DNA of 64,000 nt from Actinacidiphila acididurans (GTDB taxonomy: Bacteria > Actinomycetota > Actinomycetes > Streptomycetales > Streptomycetaceae): NCBI RefSeq assembly GCF_016918855.1, contig NZ_JADKYB010000006.1, positions 310,001 through 374,000 on the forward strand, written 5' to 3'. Below, piece after piece: positions 56,949-64,000 of this stretch. Position numbers and translations under genes: made by a program. The notes under the pieces are model-generated. The model made no database searches. It was given only the letters and a program-made list of their open reading frames with translations, and had not been told where the DNA came from. Each line of letters opens with the position of its first letter. The stretch's first letter is position 1.

Positions 56949-58403
56949 GTGGCGCTCAGCCGGAGGGACTTCGTGCAGCGTTCTGCGGTGGCCGGGGCGG
57001 GAGTGGTCCTGGTGGGGGCCGTGGACGTGCTGGCCACGGCGCCGGGGGCGCTCGCCGCCGATGAACGGGGGGACGGCGAGGGAGTGCGGGCCGGGTACGG
57101 GCCGCTGGTCGAGGACCCGGCGGGGCTCCTCGCGCTGCCGGCCGGCTTCTCGTACCGGGTCGTGACCCGTACCGGGGTGACGTCGCTGGTCAGCGGGGAG
57201 TCGACGCCGTCGAACCACGACGGGACCGCCGCCTTCGAGGGGGAGCGCGGCGCCACTGTGCTGGTCAACAACCACGAGCTGGGCGGGCCGCGCGCCTCGT
57301 GGCCGTATCCGGTGCCGCTCGCCGAGGGGCTCGTGTACGACCCGGCGGCGTCCGGCGGCTGCACCGTGGTGGAGCTGCCCCGGCACTGGCCGGAGGGCGG
57401 CCCGGTCACCGAGCGGGTCGCAATCGCCGGCACGTCGACCAACTGCGCGGGCGGCACGACCCCGTGGGGCACCTGGCTGACCTGCGAGGAGACCGAGGAC
57501 CGGGCCGGCGTCAACGGCATGACCAAGGACCACGGCTACGTCTTCGAGGTCGACCCGCGCGAGCACACGCCGCGGCACGCCCCGCAGCCGGTCAAGGCGC
57601 TGGGCCGGTACCCGCACGAGGCCGTCGTGGTCGACCCCGGGCGCGGCCACTTCTACCTCACCGAGGACGCCGCGAACCCCAACGGCCTGCTCTACCGCTG
57701 GACCCCGCCGGCCGGCTTCCGCCCCGGCCGCGGGCAGCTCGCCGAACTCGCCCCGGACGCAGGCATGCTCCAGGCGTTCCGCTGCTTCGACTCCGGCGGC
57801 CGCTTCGTGGACGACCTGTCCCGCGCCACCCGCATCGGCACGGTCTACGGCGTGGACTGGATCGAGGTGCCCGACCGGGACGCGCGCCAGACCTCGGTCC
57901 GCAAGCAGTTCGCGGCGGGCCAGGTCACCCGGGCGCGCAAGCTGGAGGGCATGTGGTGGGCGGACGGGGGCGCGTACATCGTCTCCTCCTACGCCCGCGC
58001 GGAGAGCCCGGCGCAGCACGACGGCGCCGTCTGGTTCTACAACCCCTCGCGGCGCACCCTCACCCTGAAGCTGCTGCTCGGCGTCAACACCACGCCCGCC
58101 GCGGACGGCCCGGACGGCCCCTTCGACGGCCCGGACAACATCACCGTCTCGCCCTACGGCGGCCTGATCGTCGCCGAGGACGGCGAGGGCGTCCAGCACC
58201 TGTTCGGCGCGCTGGAGGACGGCCGCACCTATCCGCTGGCCCGCAACGACCTCAACATCGGCACCGAACAGGCCCCGGAATACAGTGAGTTCACCGGCGT
58301 GACGTTCTCGCCCGACGGCCGTACGCTCTTCGCCAACATCCAGGTGCCGGGCATCATGCTCGCCATCACCGGCCCCTGGCGCAGGCAACCGGGAGACTGC
58401 TGA
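56949..58403 (+). CDS. phoX: PhoX-type secreted phosphatase (DUF839)
   Basis: 484 residues. The Tat signal SRRDFVQRSAVAGAGVVLVGAVDVLATAPGALA ends with an ALA-A cleavage site near residue 38. The mature part is the PhoX six-bladed propeller family: STPSNHDGTAAFEGERGATVLVNNHELGGPRASWPYPV, TNCAGGTTPWGTWLTCEETED, NGMTKDHGYVFEVDP, LGRYPHEAVVVDPGRGHFYLTEDA, RKLEGMWWADGGAYIVSSY and PDNITVSPYGGLIVAEDGEG, which include the acidic residues and Glu/Asn ligands of the Fe/Ca centre. It releases phosphate from phosphoesters outside the cell. GTG 56949 follows GGGGAAGGGGAG. A PHO-box-like repeat points to PhoP control. Confidence 0.9.
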   Translation: MALSRRDFVQRSAVAGAGVVLVGAVDVLATAPGALAADERGDGEGVRAGYGPLVEDPAGLLALPAGFSYRVVTRTGVTSLVSGESTPSNHDGTAAFEGERGATVLVNNHELGGPRASWPYPVPLAEGLVYDPAASGGCTVVELPRHWPEGGPVTERVAIAGTSTNCAGGTTPWGTWLTCEETEDRAGVNGMTKDHGYVFEVDPREHTPRHAPQPVKALGRYPHEAVVVDPGRGHFYLTEDAANPNGLLYRWTPPAGFRPGRGQLAELAPDAGMLQAFRCFDSGGRFVDDLSRATRIGTVYGVDWIEVPDRDARQTSVRKQFAAGQVTRARKLEGMWWADGGAYIVSSYARAESPAQHDGAVWFYNPSRRTLTLKLLLGVNTTPAADGPDGPFDGPDNITVSPYGGLIVAEDGEGVQHLFGALEDGRTYPLARNDLNIGTEQAPEYSEFTGVTFSPDGRTLFANIQVPGIMLAITGPWRRQPGDC

Positions 58404-58420
58404 CCACACTCCCGGTACGA

Positions 58421-58458
58421 GACGGCCGCCCCGGACATGCGGACCCGGGGCGGCCGTC
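58421..58458. terminator. Bidirectional hairpin between phoX and the double-TerD gene
   Basis: GACGGCCGCCCCGG and CCGGGGCGGCCGTC pair perfectly over 14 bp with a 10-nt loop between convergent genes. Confidence 0.7.
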
Positions 58459-58475
58459 CTCGCTCACCGTCCTGC

Positions 58476-59711
58476 TTACAGCGCCTGCGCGCCCGGCTTG
58501 ACCATGCCCTTGGCGGTGCGGGAGTCCACGAACTCGCCGAGCGCGGTCATCTCCCACTCGCCGGAGTACTGCCGGACCAGTTTGGCCATCAGGACCCCGG
58601 TGCGGGCCTCGCCGTGGGTGAGGTCGAAGCGGACCAGTTCCTCGCCGCTGGTGGCGTCCAGCAGCCGGCAGTACGCCTTGGCGACCTTGTTGAACTTCTG
58701 CCCGGAATAGGAGTTGACCGTGAAGACCAGGCCGGTGACCTCCGGCGGCAGGCCGCCCAGGTGGACGGTGATCGCCTCGTCGTCGCCCGAGCCCTGGCCG
58801 GTCAGGTTGTCCCCGGAGTGCTGGATCGCGCCGTTCAGCACCATCAGCCGGCCGAAGTAGCAGGTCGCGAGGTGGCCGCGGTCCGGGCCGTACGCGATCA
58901 CCGAAGCGTCCAGGTCGATCGCCCGGCCGCCGAACGCCGGCTCCCAGCCCAGGCCCATCCGTACCGAGGACAGCAGCGGCTTGCCCGCCTTGACCAGCGA
59001 GACCGTCTCGTTCTTGCGCAGGTTGACCCGGCCCTTGTCCAGGTTGATCCGGCCGGGGGCCGAGGGCGCCGCGGGGGGTGCGGGCGGCGCCGGCGGAGCT
59101 GCCGGTACGGGCGGGGCGGCCTGGGGCGGCGGCGGAAGGTGCGTGGCGGCCGGGCCGGACGGCGGCGGGGCCGCGGTCACAGGGGCCGTCGGCGCGGTGG
59201 TGGGGGCGGCGGGTTCGTCCACGCTCACCCCGAAGTCGGTGGCGATGCCGGCCAGACCGTTGGCGTACCCCTGCCCGATGGCGCGCAGCTTCCAGGCGCC
59301 GCCCCGGCGGTAGACCTCCACGACCACCAGCGCGGTCTCCGGGCCGAGCCCGGTCGGCTCGAAGGTGGCGATCACCTGGCCGTCGTCGGTCCCGCGGACG
59401 GTGGCCGTCGGGGTCGTACCGGCGAACGCCCCGCCGCCGTCGATGCTCGCCGTCACCACGATCTTCTCGATCCCGGCCGGCACGGCGGCGGTGTCCACCA
59501 CGATCGCGTCCGGGGCCGAACCGCCGCCCGGGCGGTGCGTCACCCCGGGGCCCTGCGGCTGGTTGTAGAAGACGAAGTCGTCGTCCGAGCGCACCTTGCC
59601 GTCAGCGGTGAGGAGCAGGCCCGAGACATCCAGCCGCGCGGGTGCGGCGACCTCCACCGTCACACGGGCGAACGGCAGGGGCACATTCGAGCCAGGCGTC
59701 ATTGCGGTCAT
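58476..59711 (-). CDS. TerD-family protein with two TerD domains
   Basis: 411 residues. Residues about 8-170 are a first TerD domain (LDVSGLLLTADGKVRSDDDFVFYNQPQGPGVTH, IVVDTAAVPAGIEKIVVTASID, LVVVEVYRRGGAWKLRAIGQGYANGLAGIATDFG); a Pro/Ala linker of about 60 residues follows; residues about 225-411 are a second domain with DLDASVIAYG, QHSGDNLTGQGSGDDEAITVHL and VNSYSGQKF, nearly parallel to the 192-residue TerD at 3.7 kb. Both keep the acidic Ca2+-site clusters. Start ATG 59711 or 59702; GTGGAAC lies just upstream. It is far from the other ter genes and stands alone. Confidence 0.92.
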   Translation of the reverse strand: MTAMTPGSNVPLPFARVTVEVAAPARLDVSGLLLTADGKVRSDDDFVFYNQPQGPGVTHRPGGGSAPDAIVVDTAAVPAGIEKIVVTASIDGGGAFAGTTPTATVRGTDDGQVIATFEPTGLGPETALVVVEVYRRGGAWKLRAIGQGYANGLAGIATDFGVSVDEPAAPTTAPTAPVTAAPPPSGPAATHLPPPPQAAPPVPAAPPAPPAPPAAPSAPGRINLDKGRVNLRKNETVSLVKAGKPLLSSVRMGLGWEPAFGGRAIDLDASVIAYGPDRGHLATCYFGRLMVLNGAIQHSGDNLTGQGSGDDEAITVHLGGLPPEVTGLVFTVNSYSGQKFNKVAKAYCRLLDATSGEELVRFDLTHGEARTGVLMAKLVRQYSGEWEMTALGEFVDSRTAKGMVKPGAQAL

Positions 59712-59838
59712 GTTCCACGTAACGACCGGCCTGGCTTTGCGGTTCCATTACCCGTGCCGTCTCCCCGGCTTGGGCGAGCGATCCTGGGCGCTTGGCCGGT
59801 TTGTGACCCTCGCCCGGGGTGCGGGCCGACCCCTTCCG

Positions 59839-60060
59839 GCCGGTTCGGCACCGCCGCCCCCCGCCATCGTGGCTGATCACCGCTGCGGCGGGTTCGGGGG
59901 GCCCGTCGGCCCCCCACGCCCCCTGGCCTCCCCGGCAGGCACCGGGGGCCTGCGGCCCCCGAGCCCCCGGGCTCACCGCCGCCGGGCGGCGCCGGGGCCT
60001 GCGGCCCCACGCTTCCGCGGCGGTTCTGGGGGGCCTGCGGCCCCCAGCGCCCCCGCACCC
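59839..60060. repeat. Repeat family 2, copy B, between the TerD and udh genes
   Basis: The 374-bp gap 59712-60085 has no gene. GGTTCGGCACCGCCG, GTGGCTGATC, TGCGGCGGG and GGGGGGCCCGTCGGCCCCCC match 56377-56450 in order and spacing. Then three hairpins of the type GGGGGCCTGCGGCCCCC follow (about 59946, 59996 and 60028). It lies between a divergent gene start and the 3' end of udh. Confidence 0.55.
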
Positions 60061-60085
60061 CAAGCCCGGCGAACCCGCACGAAAA

Positions 60086-60895
60086 TCAGTACGGCCACTC
60101 CGGGGGCTCCGTGCAGAAAGCCCCGCCCAGGTTCGCGTGGGACGGGTCGGAAGGGTCGAGGTCGCCCTGTTCCGAGAGGAGGCGCGCGGCGAAGGGTTCG
60201 GAGTCGTCCTGGGGGGAGTAGCCGAGGGCACGGGCGGGGGTGAGGTCCCACCAGAGGCGGGTGTTGGCGGAGGAGCCGTAGACGACGGTGTGGCCGGAGA
60301 CGGGGGCGGTGAGGGCGGCGTGGAAGAGGCGGGCGCCGTCGGCGGGGGAGAGCCAGACGGAGAGCATGCGGACGGTGGTGGGCTCGGGGAAGCAGGAGCC
60401 GATCCGGACGGAGACCGTGTCGATGCCGTGCCGGTCGGCGTAGAGCTGCGCCAGGTCCTCCCCGAAGCATTTGGAGAGCCCGTAGAAGGTGTCGGGCCGG
60501 CGCGGGGTGGTGATCGGGATGAGGGGGTCGTCGCCCTGCGGCCGCGGGGTGTAGCCCACGGCGTGGTTGCTGGAGGCGAACACCACCCGCCGTACGCCTT
60601 CGGCGCGCGCGGCCTCGTAGAGGTTGTAGGTGCCTTCGATGTTGGCCCGCAGGATCTTGTCGAAGTTGGACTCCAGGGAGATCCCGGCCAGGTGCAGGAT
60701 CGCGTCCACCCCGCGCACCGCCGCCCGCAGGGTCTGCGTGTCGGCGAGGTCCGCGGTGATCGCGTCCGGCGCGCCCTCGACCGGCCGCATGTCGAACAGC
60801 CGCAGGTCGTAGCCGTACGACGGGAGCAGTCCGCGCATCAGGGTGCCGAGCCCCCCGGCGGCGCCGGTGAGCAGGACGGTACGGGGAGCGGGCAT
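60086..60895 (-). CDS. udh: Uronate dehydrogenase
   Basis: 269-residue short-chain dehydrogenase of the extended type. NAD loop GAAGGLG (11-17), DLADTQTL, ILHLAGISLESNFDKILRANIEGTYNLYEAARAEGVRRVVFASSNHAVGY with the active-site Ser, catalytic YGLSK (Tyr138, Lys142) in FYGLSKCFGEDLAQLYADR, and VRIGSCFPEPTTVRMLSVWLSPAD: this combination is that of bacterial uronate dehydrogenases, such as the Agrobacterium enzyme. It oxidises D-glucuronate or D-galacturonate with NAD to the aldarolactone. ATG 60895 follows CGAGGAGACCCC. It is divergent from kdgD, the second enzyme of aldarate breakdown. Confidence 0.9.
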   Translation of the reverse strand: MPAPRTVLLTGAAGGLGTLMRGLLPSYGYDLRLFDMRPVEGAPDAITADLADTQTLRAAVRGVDAILHLAGISLESNFDKILRANIEGTYNLYEAARAEGVRRVVFASSNHAVGYTPRPQGDDPLIPITTPRRPDTFYGLSKCFGEDLAQLYADRHGIDTVSVRIGSCFPEPTTVRMLSVWLSPADGARLFHAALTAPVSGHTVVYGSSANTRLWWDLTPARALGYSPQDDSEPFAARLLSEQGDLDPSDPSHANLGGAFCTEPPEWPY

Positions 60896-60941
60896 GGCGG
60901 GGTCTCCTCGGTCGGCGGGCACGGGCGGACGGGCGGAGTCG

Positions 60942-60975
60942 AGTATATGCGTGGACGTGATTCATGGATGTGGAC
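60942..60975 (-). promoter_or_regulatory. udh promoter with operator word 1
   Basis: On the minus strand TATACT (60947-60942) is a good -10. The plus-strand word TTCATGGATGTGGAC (60961-60975) lies over the expected -35 and recurs with two changes at 61055-61069. GTGGACG is also repeated at 60951-60957. Confidence 0.5.
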
Positions 60976-61017
60976 GCGAAGGCGGACATCGTGGCCCCCC
61001 GCCGACAAGCTGTTCGC

Positions 61018-61069
61018 TTGACCCGTGCCGCGCCTCTCGCCTAGCGTGGCAGCGTTCATGAATATGGAC
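61018..61069 (+). promoter_or_regulatory. kdgD promoter with operator word 2
   Basis: TTGACC (61018-61023) and TAGCGT (61042-61047) at 18-bp spacing are the best sigma-70-type promoter in the window. TTCATGAATATGGAC (61055-61069) covers the expected start of transcription, so a repressor bound there would block kdgD. Confidence 0.6.
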
Positions 61070-61116
61070 ATCAATCATAAGAGCGCACATCCCGCGCTGG
61101 CGCAGAGGGGACCCCG

Positions 61117-62049
61117 ATGACCTCACCCGCACTCGCCGACCGCCTCGACGGCCTGCTGTTCTTCCCGGTGACGGCCTTCGGCCCCGACGGCGGCCTCGAC
61201 CTCGACGCCTTCCGCAGCCATGTGCGCGCGGGCGTGGACGCGGGCGCGGCGGCCGTCTTCGCCTGCTGCGGCACCGGTGAGTTCCACGCGCTGACCCGTG
61301 AGGAGTTCGGCGCCTGCGTACGCGCCGCGGTCGAGGCCGCCGACGGCCGGGTCCCGGTGGTCGCCGGCGCCGGCTACGGCACCGCCACCGCTGTGCAGTA
61401 CGCCGCCGCGGCCGAACAGGCCGGCGCCGACGGCCTGCTGGCCATGCCGCCGTATCTGGTGGTGGCCGACCAGGAGGGCCTGCTGCGCCACTACACCGCG
61501 CTCGCCGCCGGCACCTCGCTGCCGGTCATCGTCTACCAGCGCGACAACGCCGTCTTCACCCCCGAGACCGTCGTCGAACTCGCCCGCGTGCCCGGCATCA
61601 TCGGCCTCAAGGACGGTGTGGGCGACCTGGACCTGATGCAGCGCATCATCAGCGCGGTGCGCACCGAACTGCCCGGCGGCGACTTCCTGTACTTCAACGG
61701 CCTGCCCACCGCCGAACTCACCGGCCTGGCCTACCGCGGCATCGGCGTCACCCTCTACTCCTCGGCGGTGTACGCCTTTTCGCCGGAGATCGCGCTCGCC
61801 TTCCACAAGGCGCTCACCACCGGCGACGACGCCACCGTGAACCGGCTGCTCGACGGTTTCTACCGGCCGCTGGTCAACCTCCGCAACCAGGGCCGCGGTT
61901 ACGCGGTCTCGCTGATCAAGGCGGGCGTACGGCTGCGCGGCACCGATGTCGGCGAGGTCCGCCCGCCGTTGTCCGAACCGGCGCCGGCGCACGTCAAGGA
62001 ACTGGCCGAGCTGATCGAGCACGGCCTGTCCCTGCTCGGCGACCACTGA
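61117..62049 (+). CDS. kdgD: 5-dehydro-4-deoxyglucarate dehydratase
   Basis: 310 residues of the DHDPS/NAL aldolase superfamily, KdgD branch: GLLFFPVTAFGPDGGLDLDAFRSHVRAGVDAGAAAVFACCGTGEFHALT, Tyr140 in VIVYQRDNAVFTP, and Schiff-base Lys165 in GIIGLKDGVGDLDLMQRI. LLFFPVTAF and YQRDN separate KdgD from DapA. It dehydrates and decarboxylates 5-keto-4-deoxyglucarate to 2-oxoglutarate semialdehyde. Start ATG 61117 follows GCAGAGGGGACC. With udh it covers the first and a late step of uronate oxidation; glucarate dehydratase and the semialdehyde dehydrogenase are not in the window. Confidence 0.9.
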   Translation: MTSPALADRLDGLLFFPVTAFGPDGGLDLDAFRSHVRAGVDAGAAAVFACCGTGEFHALTREEFGACVRAAVEAADGRVPVVAGAGYGTATAVQYAAAAEQAGADGLLAMPPYLVVADQEGLLRHYTALAAGTSLPVIVYQRDNAVFTPETVVELARVPGIIGLKDGVGDLDLMQRIISAVRTELPGGDFLYFNGLPTAELTGLAYRGIGVTLYSSAVYAFSPEIALAFHKALTTGDDATVNRLLDGFYRPLVNLRNQGRGYAVSLIKAGVRLRGTDVGEVRPPLSEPAPAHVKELAELIEHGLSLLGDH

Positions 62050-62066
62050 CCGCCGGGCCGGCCGCC

Positions 62067-63245
62067 GTGCGCGCCTCCGCCTTCCTCTACCCCTGGGACG
62101 TCCTGGGGGACCCCGCCGCCGCGGACCGCGTCGCCGCACTCGGCGTCGAACAGGTCACCCTGGCCGCCGCTTACCACTCCACCCGGGCGCTGACCCCCCG
62201 TCACCCCCGCCACCGCGTGGTGACCGCGCCCTGTGCCGCCGTGTACTACCCGGTGGACGAGCGCCGTTGGCAGGACCGGCCGCTGCGCCCGCACCCGGCG
62301 GGCGACTGGGCCGAAGGCCCCGACCCGTACGGCGCCGCCGCCGCGGCGCTGCGGGCGGCCGGCCTGGACGTGCACACCTGGGTGGTGCTCGCCCACAACT
62401 CCCGCCTGGGCGCCGAGCATCCGGACACCAGCGTGGTCAACGCCCATGGCGACTGCTACCCCTGGGCGCCGTGCATCGCCCGGCCCGAAGTACGCGCCTA
62501 CTTGGTGGACCTCGCGGTGGAGGCCGCGGTACGGCCCGGCGCGAGCGGCACCGAACTGGAGTCGCTGGGCTGGTACGGCCTGGCCCACCTGCACGCCCAC
62601 GACAAGATCGGCGGAGTGCCGCTCGGCGACGCGGCGACGTATCTGATGTCGCTGTGCTTCTGCCCGGTCTGCCGGGCCGGTTACGCCGGGCTCGGCGCCG
62701 ACCCGGACCAGGTGAGCGGGGCCGTGCGCGGCGCCCTGGCGCCGGTGTGGGCGGCCGGCGGCTCGGCCGAGGAGGGCGTGCCCGGCATCGAGAGGCTGCT
62801 CGGCCCGGAGCTGACCGCCCTCACCCTCGACTGGCGTACCGCCACCGCGCGTTCGCTCCAGGAGCAGGTGATCGCCGCGGTCCGGGCGGCGGCCCCGGCC
62901 GGCTTCCAGGTGCTGATGCACGCCGACCCGGCACCGTACCGCTGCGGCGCCAATGCCGGTGTGGACGCGGCGCACATCCTCGGCCACGCCGACGGCCTGG
63001 TGCTGCCCTGCACCGGCGGCCCGGCACAGCGCGAGGCCGTGCTGCGTCCGGCCGCCGAACACGCGGGCGCGGACACGGTGCTGGCCGCGAACTTCACGGT
63101 CGTGGCCGGCATGGGCGGCAGCCCCGGCACGCTCGCCGGGGACGCCGCCCACGCGGCCGCCCTGGGCGCGACCGAACTGCGCCTGTACCACGCCGGACTG
63201 GCGAGCGACACCGACCTGGAAACGGTGCGCGCGGCCCTGACCTGA
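62067..63245 (+). CDS. Unknown protein of the uronate locus, 392 residues
   Basis: Family not recognised with confidence. The sequence has the alternating strand-helix rhythm of a TIM barrel: RASAFLYPWDVL, VEQVTLAAAYHSTRALTP, APCAAVYYPVDE, LDVHTWVVLAHNSRLGAEHPDTSVVNAHGDCYPWAPCIARPEVRAYLVDLAVEAA, SLGWYGLAHLHAHDKIG, MSLCFCPVCRAGYAGLG, AGFQVLMHADPAPYRCGANA, ELRLYHAGLA. The CFCPVC pair and CYPWAPC could bind a metal or form disulfides; His and Asp residues at strand ends resemble glycoside-hydrolase-like proteins. GTG 62067 is 17 bases after kdgD with no ribosome site, so it depends on kdgD translation. It probably takes part in uronate or polyuronide use. Confidence 0.65.
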   Translation: MRASAFLYPWDVLGDPAAADRVAALGVEQVTLAAAYHSTRALTPRHPRHRVVTAPCAAVYYPVDERRWQDRPLRPHPAGDWAEGPDPYGAAAAALRAAGLDVHTWVVLAHNSRLGAEHPDTSVVNAHGDCYPWAPCIARPEVRAYLVDLAVEAAVRPGASGTELESLGWYGLAHLHAHDKIGGVPLGDAATYLMSLCFCPVCRAGYAGLGADPDQVSGAVRGALAPVWAAGGSAEEGVPGIERLLGPELTALTLDWRTATARSLQEQVIAAVRAAAPAGFQVLMHADPAPYRCGANAGVDAAHILGHADGLVLPCTGGPAQREAVLRPAAEHAGADTVLAANFTVVAGMGGSPGTLAGDAAHAAALGATELRLYHAGLASDTDLETVRAALT

Positions 63246-63443
63246 CCGGCGGTGCGGAAGGGCCGGGGAGCGGCGATCATGGGGGTACCGCCGCGCCCCG
63301 GGCCCGCCCGGCCGTGTGTCAGGAGCCGCGCGCACCCCCAAGTCGCCGCCGGGGCGGGGGAGGTTGCCGCGGTGAAGGGAATATTTCCGGGCCGTTGCCG
63401 GTGGGTCCAGACCCGGGGAGCCACCGGATGCCAACAGGTCCGG
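63246..63443. other. 198-bp gap between convergent genes
   Basis: No gene and no strong terminator stem recognised; G/C runs only. Confidence 0.3.
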
Positions 63444-64000
63444 TCAGAAAGCGCCGTCGGCCACGCCCGCCGCCCCGTTCGGGCCGGTCCCGGCCACGGC
63501 GTAGTCGTCGCGGGCGGTGCTCCGCCGGCCGCCGGCGTGGTGGTACTGGCCGGCGAATGTGTACGTGCCCGGCTGAAGGGTCTGCCCCGGGTTCAGCGCC
63601 CAGCGGTAGACCAGGTAGCCGTTCTCGGTGGCCTGGGCGGCGGTGGTCTGCGACTGCGCCGACCCCGAGCAGAACTGCCCGGCGCTGCTCACGCCCGGGG
63701 TGAGCGCCACCCGCAGCTCGACCGTCAGACGGGTCAGCGGCTCGGTGACGGTCACCGTGACATCGTTCTCCGCCCAGTCGTAGCTCTGCCCGTTCACCGT
63801 GCCGGTCGCCGTGAGCGCGCCGGCCGACCCGGCCGGCGGGGCCTGCGGGGCGGTGGTGCCGGGCGTGGCGGACGGGCCGCCGCCGACCGGGGCCCGGCCG
63901 TCGGCGGGCGGAGCCGGGCTGTGGTGGGCGGCGGGGGAGTGCGGGCGGACGGTGTCCGGATGCCCGGAGGCGGAGGTCGCGGTGCCGGCGTGCGCGTGGG
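63444..64000 (-). CDS. 3' part of an unknown protein with Pro/Ala/His-rich linker
   Basis: The frame stays open to the end of the window, so the start lies beyond 64000. The visible part begins with about 65 residues of Pro/Ala/Gly/His linker (HPDTVRPHSPAAHHSPAPP), then a compact strand-rich domain of about 115 residues: NGQSYDWAENDVTVTV, LTRLTVELRVALTPGV, FCSGSAQSQTT, ENGYLVYRWALNPGQTLQPGTYTFAGQYHH, RDDYAVAGTG. This resembles a carbohydrate-binding-type beta-sandwich at the end of a secreted or cell-wall protein, by shape only; the signal peptide, if any, is not in the window. Confidence 0.6.
   Translation of the reverse strand, partial: HAHAGTATSASGHPDTVRPHSPAAHHSPAPPADGRAPVGGGPSATPGTTAPQAPPAGSAGALTATGTVNGQSYDWAENDVTVTVTEPLTRLTVELRVALTPGVSSAGQFCSGSAQSQTTAAQATENGYLVYRWALNPGQTLQPGTYTFAGQYHHAGGRRSTARDDYAVAGTGPNGAAGVADGAF

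Overview
The window is chromosomal DNA of very high G+C from a streptomycete, Streptomyces or a close relative in the Streptomycetaceae. The evidence is the strong third-position GC, GTG starts, whiA, rbpA, mycothiol-type enzymes, an actinobacterial suf operon, and gene order (uvrB...uvrA-uvrC-rapZ-yvcK-whiA-gap-pgk-tpi-secG-rbpA...pgi-pgl-opcA-zwf-tal-tkt-cyoE...ctaA-suf) that matches the conserved core of Streptomyces chromosomes. No phage, plasmid, insertion sequence, CRISPR array, rRNA or tRNA gene was seen.

Layout. 0-10.4 kb: the end of an SPFH/band-7 gene, an O6-alkylguanine repair gene, uvrB, then a tellurium-resistance-type block (TerD, a TerD protein fused to an FtsK-like domain with no recognisable P-loop, TerC), a CtaG-like membrane protein, a metallo-beta-lactamase-fold hydrolase and a mycothiol-dependent isomerase-like protein. 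10.4-19.3 kb: uvrA, a Rieske lipoprotein, then the overlapping run uvrC-rapZ-yvcK-whiA. 19.3-23.8 kb: gap, pgk, tpiA, secG and rbpA. 23.8-26.8 kb: an RpiR-type regulator divergent from a GlcNAc-type kinase, followed by a SIS-domain protein. 26.8-35.5 kb: pgi, then the leftward pentose phosphate run tkt-tal-zwf-opcA-pgl. 35.5-41.5 kb: cyoE and ctaA (heme O/A), two less known genes and an ABC exporter pair. 41.6-48.5 kb: sufR-sufB-sufD-Rieske-sufC-sufS-sufU-sufT, ending at a perfect terminator hairpin.

48.5-64 kb is more variable: a secreted lamin-tail-domain protein, a DUF2264 protein behind a perfect palindrome, dapD, a PPOX flavoprotein, the remnant of a class V aminotransferase, a conserved hypothetical gene, phoX behind a PHO-box-like repeat, a double-TerD protein, and a divergent uronate-oxidation locus (udh, kdgD and an unknown 392-residue protein) with two copies of a 15-bp operator-like word. 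The last gene runs off the end.

The most interesting signals lie between and around genes: a hairpin with a 7-nt loop ending ACGGA in the leaders of both terC and gap; a SufR-type CAAC-N6-GTTG palindrome across the sufR start codon; at least eight genes with a TANNNT hexamer 6-7 nt before the start codon (leaderless geometry); two families of GC-rich intergenic inverted repeats; and the paired operator words of the uronate locus. All functional assignments come from reading protein motifs, without database searches.
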